Assembly (NCBI GenBank): GCA_021401465.1
Contig: JADDMT010000037.1
Span: 1-64,000 of the forward strand
Source: Teratosphaeria epicoccoides
Taxonomy: Eukaryota > Ascomycota > Dothideomycetes > Mycosphaerellales > Teratosphaeriaceae
DNA: 64,000 nucleotides
Direction: 5' to 3'
Each line of letters opens with the position of its first letter. The first letter of the stretch is position 1. The notes under the pieces are model-generated. The model did no database searches, was not told the DNA's origin, and worked only from the letters and a program-made list of their open reading frames with translations. The position numbers were made by a program, and so were the translations under genes. Below are positions 57,201-64,000 of this stretch, piece after piece.

Positions 57201-60200
57201 ATGTCTAGAGTATGACGAAACTAACGCGTAGCGAGCGCTATCCTAAGCGCCCGCGATAGCGAAGCTAGCCTAAGTAACTAGCCTGTAGAAGTACCCGCTA
57301 CAAGCGACACTACATCAAGCGACAGTTCTGCTAGAGGCTAATTACGCGGTAGACAAGGCAATAGACTGCCTGCATAGGGACCGCAGCTAACCCCGACTAT
57401 CGACCTAGCCCTTGTAGCCATGATTGTCAATTAGGTCGCAAACCGCCTTGCGAACTAGAGCTAGAGCCGCACTGCTTCTAGTAGCGACAATAGCAATAAC
57501 AACGAAGACGTCGCTATAAGTAGTACTAATAAACTAGCGGACGAAGAAATCTAGCGAGATTTCACGCTAGGGACCCGCGAAGACAACTTACTAGTAGGCG
57601 CAGACCCTCCGCGTGTGCCCGCGAGTCTAGTGCCTGAATTCGGGGCCATAGTAGACTAACCGGGAGGTAGTCGCAACGCACGTAACCCGAAGCCATTTAA
57701 GGGAGACACCTTAAAGGAGGCTCGAACTTTCTTACAAGTGTGTAAGGTAATTTTCATGCTTAACCTATGCGGATATTCTACAGAGGGCGAATAGGTCGCC
57801 TTTAGTGTAATGTAGCTCGAAGAGGATAAGGAACCTCGTAACAATTAGCATAAGCAGTATGACCTTATACGGGTCTACGACAGAACGTATATGTAGGCGG
57901 ACTTTCGCTAGTTCTATGTCGACTAGGTCAAGGATCCGGGGAATTACGCCCTTACTATGTCTGTCGAGTACGAGAAGGCTAAGCAGAGGAAGGGACAAAT
58001 AACCTCTAGCTTCGCTACCTACCTCGCTACGCTCGAGAGACAGATGCTACCCTATACTAAGACATAACGCATGCGGCACTTACTCGTCAAACTTAAAAAC
58101 GATCTTCGGAATACAATCATGACTTTTCATGAACTTCTAACAACTCGGCAAGACCTCGTGTCCCTTGCGACACATATGGAGATTACCTTGAAGCGAAATA
58201 GAAAATCAGGCGGCAAGGACAATAAGCGTCTAAGCCCTAAGGACCTACCGAAGGGCCGCTATTACAAGCGCCCTAGGGGTCACGCCTAACGCGGTAGTTC
58301 ATTTAGGAGGAGCAAGCCCTCTAAGCTAAAAGACGGTAGCGAGAAGCCTCCGAGTAGCTGCTACATCTGTAGAGCGAGAGACTACTAGGCGGCTTGCTAT
58401 CCTAAATGAAGTGATAGGAAAAAGGTAAGCAAGGTGTCTGAAACCTCCCTAGAGGGGAGGCGAAAGAAGGACAAGCCCGAGACAACCGAATAGCTGCCGT
58501 GGGTATCTAAGCTGTCTGTTACTAATAGTGTAGACTCGTGGCCTGCCTAGCGCCTATCTAGTACGGTCCGAGTTAATAGCTCGCTTAAGCTAGTAGACTA
58601 TATGTTAGACGACCTTGCGGAGGTTAACATGGTACCCTAGAGGGTAATTATACAGCTCGGTTTAAAGCTAATTCTAGGAGCCCTGCTGCCTACTATGAAG
58701 TCCTTTTAGGGCGAAGGCGTAGCGGCTTAAGGCGCGTACAACGTGCGCCTCTAACTCGCGGACTCCTTAGGAGAAGTGCGCGAGACTAACAAAGTCTTCT
58801 ACGCTAAAGACGTTCCTAATAAGGAGCTCCTGCTCGGCCGCCCTTAGCGCTACAAGCAGGGAGTCGTTGTTAATGGAGCTACTAATAACTAGTTCTACAG
58901 CTCTATAGGCAAAGTTCCTATAGTGCAGATACATAACACACATAGCTTCTACAAGGACATGAAGAAGGTCTGATACGTGTATGCGGTCTACATACAGAAT
59001 GTCAAGGAAGACGTTACCCTTCTACTTGAGTTAGAGGAATACGCCGATATTTTCGACATAGAGGCTGCGGCCTATGCCTAGGCCCTAGACGCGGAACATG
59101 CAATTAACCTTAAGGAGGGTTACAATCCTCTGTATCGACCTCTATACCCTATGTCGGAATTGTAGCTCGAAACACTTCGAGACTACCTCTACAAGGCGTA
59201 AAGGAACGCGTAGATTCGACGAAGCGACAGCGAGGCTAGAGCGTTAGTTATGTTCGTCCTGAAGAAGGATAACACGCTCCGCCTATACGTTAACTATAGG
59301 GGCCTTAACGCGGTAACCTAGAAGAACCGCTGCCCCCTACTACTTATTAGCGAGACGCTTGACCGCCTTAGTCGCGCCGCCATCTTCTTGTCTATCGACT
59401 TGAAGGACGCCTACTACCGGATACTAATCCGAAAGGGCAACAAGTAGAAGACTACATTCCGAATGTAGTATAGATACTTCGAGTATATAGTAATGCTGTT
59501 CAGCTTAACTAACACACTAGTAGCGTTCTAAGCGTATATTAACTAGGCCCTAGCCGGCCTCGTTAACACCTGCTACGTAGTATATTTAGACAATATACTA
59601 GTCTACTCTGACTCGAAGGAAGAGCATATTTGGCACCTAAGGATAGTGCTTAAATAGCTCCGCAAGTTCGCTCTATACGCAAACCTAAAGAAGTGCTCAT
59701 TCCTAATAGATAGGATTAAGTTTCTTGGATACATCGTCTCTACAGAAGGAGTCATCATAGATGACTAAAGGGTGTCTGTAATCGCGGAGTAGCTATAGCT
59801 AACTACCCTCCGAGAAGTGCAGGTGTTCCTAGGATTTACTAGCTTCTACTACAGATTCATACGGTCCTACTCGAAGATCGTGGCTCCCCTTACGGCCCTC
59901 GCAAAGGGCGCGATTCGAGGAAAAAAGCTAGGGATAGTACCCTAGGAGGAGGCTTAGAGCAAGGCTTTCTCTAAACTTAAAGCAGCTTTTTAAACTACGC
60001 CTATACTTTAGCACTTTGACCCTGCTACGAAGATCCAAATAGAGACTAATGCTTCAAATTTCGTAATAGCCGCAATTATATCGCAGCTCTAGTCGCACGA
60101 AGGTAGTACGTAATAGTACCTAATTACCTTCTAGTTACGGAAGATGCAGGGCGCTAAGCCTAACTACGAGACTCACGACTAAGAGCTTTTAGCTATTGTT

Positions 60201-60860
60201 GACGGCTTTAAGGAGTACCGACACTACCTTGAAGGCGCAGCGTACCCTATTAAGGTGCTTACTAACTATAACAACCTTCGCGGCTTCGTGGGAGTAAAGC
60301 AGCTAAGTAGTCGGCAAGTAAGGTAGGCGACTTTCCTTACTAGCTTTAACTTCGTTATCTAGCATCGTTCTAGAAAGACGAATCTAGCTAACAGTCCTTC
60401 ATGACGACTAGACTACGACACTAGGGTATAGGGTGACTAACAGCTTCTCCCTACGCTATAAACGAAGCTTGTAGTTTAGGGCGGCGATCTGTCATTAGCT
60501 CCTCTTATAGGTTAACTGCAGGTCTAATGGGGCCTCATGGCCTCCGCTAGCGACGAACCCTCCTATCTAGCAGTTATGGCAACCGCGTCTAGCTCGATCC
60601 GTGCGGTAGTTAACCGGCTTACATGTAGTAAGCATGCAATGTCTAAAGAACCCTTTAAAGAAGTCTCGAGACTTATTCAGCGGTTACAAGAGCAAGAACC
60701 GAAGTTAATTAATAAGGGTGTAGCTCTCTAGGACACTACAGGCAGTCCGAACTACTAGATCAAGTCAGGCGACTTATAGTACTTTGACAATAGGCTCTAT
60801 GTACCCGCTAACTACGACTCTGTTTAGAGCTCCTCTGTATTCATCATGACAATGTACTTA
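57201..60860 (+). pseudogene. Ty3-A gag-pol, copy 4
   Basis: Gag ATG 57201. Capsid region PFKGDTLKEARTFLQVCK near 57695, zinc knuckle CYIC-RARDY near 58360. Protease-like VRVNSSLKLVDYMLDDLAE near 58570. RT: FVLKKDNTLRLYVNYRGLN near 59255, IFLSIDLKDAYYR near 59390, YLDNILVYS near 59585 (second Asp of YLDD now Asn, although copy 3 keeps YLDD). RNase H: ETNASNFVIAAII near 60050 and LEGA near 60235. Then the start of the integrase region. TAG and TAA stops throughout. Confidence 0.83.
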
Positions 60861-61179
60861 ATCTCGAAAACCTAACCCCTAAGCAGTATGAAGTACGAAG
60901 AGTAGACCAAGTAGAGCTAAGTTAGCTAAGTAGGTGCTAGTAGTATACTAGCAGTATCTTACTAGCTCGGCCTACTCGGCCCTACTCCTAGCTACTCGAT
61001 TTACGGGCTCGTTAGCCTTCCTACTTATACCTACTCGTAGGCGTGCTTATTTAACGGCTTTCTACTCGATTGCTACTTACCTACACTCGTACGCTCCTCT
61101 GATGTGTACGTCTACTTAGCCCTACTCCTAGCCATGTAATCTGGCGACAGGCATCACTACTAAGTGTTAGCGATATGTA

Positions 61180-62616
61180 GTAGTTAGAATGAAACTTGTC
61201 TTTAGACTGCCCCCTTACACAGCTTATTTACCGTACTAGCTACTACGCTGCCGTCTCTGCGCTATAGGTAGTCTCCGAAGCCTTCTATAGTTAACGGCTA
61301 TAGCTTGTAAGTCGTCTACATCCTCCTATGCCTTTCCTCATACGCTTAGAGGCGCATCTAGTCCGTAACCTATTCGACAATCTTGTCTTCGACCTCTACG
61401 CTCTCTAACATTCCCTCATACTTCTTGACTGCTAGAAACTGAAGTCGAGGCAGCTAAGTAGCTACAATAGTCATGTAGAGTACGAACTGCTTAGAGTACA
61501 CGAAACTACAGAGGTCCGTATTAATGTCATCTGAATTCCGGTAAATACATACACACCTACCCGCTATGTTAGTAGTAGCTAAGCAGCTACTACGACTAAA
61601 ATATGCTACTGTCGAATCATATCTACCTGCTATTACCGTATCAAATTAGCAGGGACTACAGCTCTTACTAGCATGCTAGTCTCATAGGAGCTAAGAAATA
61701 AGTAAACTATAAGTAATACTATCTCCGCTAGCTTGCTAGACTTCAGGAAACACGGCTAGACCCCTGTTTAGAACACTACTATGTCTCTACACCCGCCTGC
61801 TCGCTAGCCTACTATGGCCTCAGAAACGTGTGTCGAGATGCACATATGTACTTGTTAGCGCATCTCGTTCCTCTACACGTAGTACTAGACGATAAACGGC
61901 TTGTTCATTGTGCTATTCAAAGTAGCCAAGTTGTTACAGGCTCCTGCAACGACGTCGCCGAGCTCGCCCTGTAGACGCTGTCTAAAATGTAGAGAGAACT
62001 CGTTATATAATGGCTCTATGTCGTATGTATTCTACAGGCCTTAGTAGAATGCCTAGGTATACTAGTCTTCTGTCTTGTACTCGATATTAACCTTCTTTTA
62101 GCCTGACTAATTAGCGTCTTCTGTCTTCATCATAATGAAGACGACCTTCCTATTCCTTTTACTCCTAAACACACGGACCCCCCTAAAACTCATCTAAGGG
62201 GCGTTAGGGGTCCCATTGTAAATGACGACGATTAGCCTGCTAAAGAAAAGCTCATGTGTACCTAGTGGTCTAGTAAGTAGCACTCTAAACACCTTGTTCG
62301 TAATTAGGGGCAGTATACTGTTAGCCCGCTCTCTTGTCGCGCGACTTGCTATGTCCTCCCCTTCAAAGATCTTCTTAAACGGCAGGATTTTGACGCGTCT
62401 AGTAAACATGAAGTTAGTGACTAGTTGTCATATCTTAGGGTTAACTGCATACTCATTCCTATTCTAGGTTAGCCGCCTAGTGTAGCTGTCCTTGTAGTTG
62501 TCGTGCTAGTTAATTATCTGGCAATTCTTGCTGTAGTAGGCTACTACCTAATATAGGCACATCTTAAGCAGGCTGTCGATGCTACAATTAGCGCATTAAG
62601 CGACTATGCTAGCTAT
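61180..62616 (-). pseudogene. MYND-finger protein carried by Plv, copy 4
   Basis: Start codon ATA (from ATG) at 62616-62614. Finger with CANCSIDSLLKMCL, YYSKNCQII. Open stretch 62194-62409 (FTRRVKILPFKKIFEGED, RPLGTHELFFSRL). Same gene as at 12710-14152. Confidence 0.7.
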
Positions 62617-63465
62617 TATCTCGAATAGTAAGATAGAGGGTAAATTGATGTTACTACTACTTGTGTGTATTAGGCAAGTCTTCGAAGTTAGTTAATGTAA
62701 TTAGTAAAGAGTTAAAGTAGAAGAGTAGTAGTAGATATAGATATCTCTTGCTACTAAGTGCATGTGCTACCGCCTAGCTAGCGCACATAAGGCCCTCGTA
62801 ACTACTGTCTAGATCAGTTAGCTGCTACGTGCTGCTATATGCTACATGTAGGTAGTTATTACTCTTAATGAAGAAGCAGCAAACATGGCGACATCTATCC
62901 TATGTAGCTATGTCTGCTAAGTGTACATGCTACTATCGAGCTAGCGTTAGTGTGACTATGTCGCGGTTGCTACTATTCCTAATACCTCCGTATAGTAGTA
63001 GATAAGGTCCGTAGGTCGTAACTACGAGGATCATTTTTTACTGCCTTTTAAGGCAGAATCGCCTGATATCGTGCCTTCTTCATTTAGTCATGTGCCTAGG
63101 CAGTAGTGTGTAATATTCAACCGAATCTGTGACAGCGTCGCGTGCCTCCTGTTTCTAGCCATTTTTCAGGTAGCAGCATCATGTGCCTTCTATTTCTAGT
63201 CATTTTTCAGGCAGAAGCTAATGATGTGACGATGTAACGTGTGCGGTTAGCGACTATACAGAGCACATAACCTATAGCTGCTAAAATACAAAAGAACCTT
63301 AGTACTCTAAACTTCTTTCTTTTAAACAACTACCTCATCTAGTACTCGGCTTCTTCTCTAGCATCTATACAGATACTAGCACACTAACAACACCATAGCA
63401 TGTAAGTATTATATGCTCGTATGACGAGACTGTAAACTGACGCGCTAGTAGAATCTAAACCTACT
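62617..63465. promoter_or_regulatory. Divergent promoter region of the Plv gene pair, copy 4
   Basis: Keeps the TACTGCCTTTTAAGGCAGAA hairpin near 63040 and the duplicated CATTTTTCAGG units near 63160 and 63205. Confidence 0.45.
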
Positions 63466-64000
63466 ATGTTAACGAATCCGACCCTAGACCTAGAGCTAGC
63501 GATTAGTGTAGGTTCTAAGCACACCGAGTTCGCGGCTGACTACATCCGCGACACTGTCTAGGCATCAGAAGCCGCCGTCGCGCTACAGAAGGCATATCCG
63601 GACTTCGATGCCTACGAGGATCTCGTTAACTACACTCCTTAGGTAGAGTATCGAGCTAGGCACAAGGTGCTCGACGTTATATGCGGCGGTAGCCTGATTA
63701 GGCTCCTAGCGAGTGCAAAGCTAGCTACGCTAGATAGTGTATACTTCCTAGACTTCTGTGCTAAGATGCTAGATAAGAGCTAGTAGTATGTGTTATAGCT
63801 AGGCCTTAGAGGTAATACTATTACTAACTAATCTTTAGTACTATGCGGGACTACTAGGGAAGCATAGACTCATAGCGCTTCATCTAGGCGAGGCTTAGTC
63901 GTACCCCTACAGCTAGCATCAAGCAGGCTGCTAGATGCCCTAACGGCTTTTAGATAGTATTTGCAAAGGGCGTGCTAGAGATGTTTAAGCTACAGGTCTA
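63466..64000 (+). pseudogene. Unknown Plv protein divergent to the MYND gene, copy 4 (partial)
   Basis: ATG 63466, MLTNPTLDLELAISVGSKHT then FAADYIRDTV, continuing as in copies 1 and 2 to the window end. Confidence 0.58.

Larger units (their letters stand above)
56792..60860 (+). mobile_element. Ty3-A, copy 4 (5' LTR, gag, most of pol), cut by Plv copy 4
   Basis: LTR 56792-57178 (387 bp), gag ATG 57201, pol to 60860, equivalent to about 31270 of copy 3; integrase core, chromodomain, antisense ORF and 3' LTR are beyond the Plv insertion or lost. It sits in Plv copy 3. Confidence 0.87.
60861..64000. mobile_element. Plv copy 4, left part (runs off the window)
   Basis: Terminal repeat ATCTCGAAAACCTAACC at 60861 inside Ty3-A pol, then the same order as copies 1 and 2: subterminal repeats, MYND gene (minus), divergent promoter, unknown gene (plus), to the window end. 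Confidence 0.82.

Noticed and set aside
1..64000. A non-standard genetic code in which TAG is read through
   Set aside because: TAG replaces Gln, Trp and Arg codons alike and differs between copies of one element; the kinase gene has none. Transition mutation (RIP) explains this, recoding does not.
1..64000. tRNA, rRNA or CRISPR arrays
   Set aside because: No cloverleaf with A/B boxes, rRNA block or regular spacer-repeat series was seen; the repeats are all LTRs, terminal repeats or element copies.

Overview
The window looks like a repeat-dense chromosome compartment of a filamentous ascomycete (Pezizomycotina). Two signs support this. First, the one intact gene of recognisable family is a protein kinase with three 50-75 bp GT-AG introns, typical of fungi. 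Second, almost all the rest is layered transposable elements (TEs) carrying the footprint of repeat-induced point mutation (RIP): copies differ mainly by C-to-T and G-to-A transitions, and reading frames stay in register for hundreds of codons but are interrupted mostly by TAG. The species cannot be named from the sequence.

Layout. 1-3418: two minus-strand copies of a Ty3/gypsy element (called Ty3-A here; 387-bp LTR). 3419-5180: a RIP-decayed gag of another retroelement and AT-rich LTR-like debris. 5180-8060: a RIP-free island of about 2.9 kb with a SRPK-like kinase (minus) and a divergent small gene with a predicted mitochondrial presequence (plus). 8060-9123: AT-rich debris and LTR fragments. 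9124-12385: a truncated second Ty3 family (Ty3-D, minus). 12386-39067: a DNA transposon family (Plv) with Plavaka-type transposase, in which one copy (16232-38127) sits inside another (12386-16231 plus 38128-39067) and is itself split by a Ty3-A copy (27190-35352). 39068-44845: a Ty3-D copy without 5' LTR. 44846-47476: a Ty3-A LTR piece and a Copia-like gag/integrase remnant. 47477-56460: an unknown ORF with its own TATA box (ORF-F), split by a complete Ty3-D element (48341-55319) flanked by the target duplication ACAAG. 56461-64000: Plv, then Ty3-A, then Plv again, each apparently inserted in the previous one.

Two things stand out as possibly undescribed. Ty3-D carries, between the chromodomain and the 3' LTR, an antisense ORF of about 206-211 codons with a Zn2Cys6-like cluster and a charged helical segment. 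It is present in all three copies and converges on pol so closely that both stop codons share the palindrome TTATAA in two of them. The Plv transposon is about 13.7 kb without its insert. Besides the transposase it carries a divergent gene pair (a MYND-finger protein and an unknown protein) and a coiled-coil-like ORF, which makes it a large cargo-bearing Plavaka relative. Ty3-A also holds an antisense Cys-rich ORF with a TATA box between pol and its 3' LTR.

Nearly every TE gene here is a pseudogene in its present state; coordinates of RIP-damaged genes are approximate at their ends, and element names are local labels.
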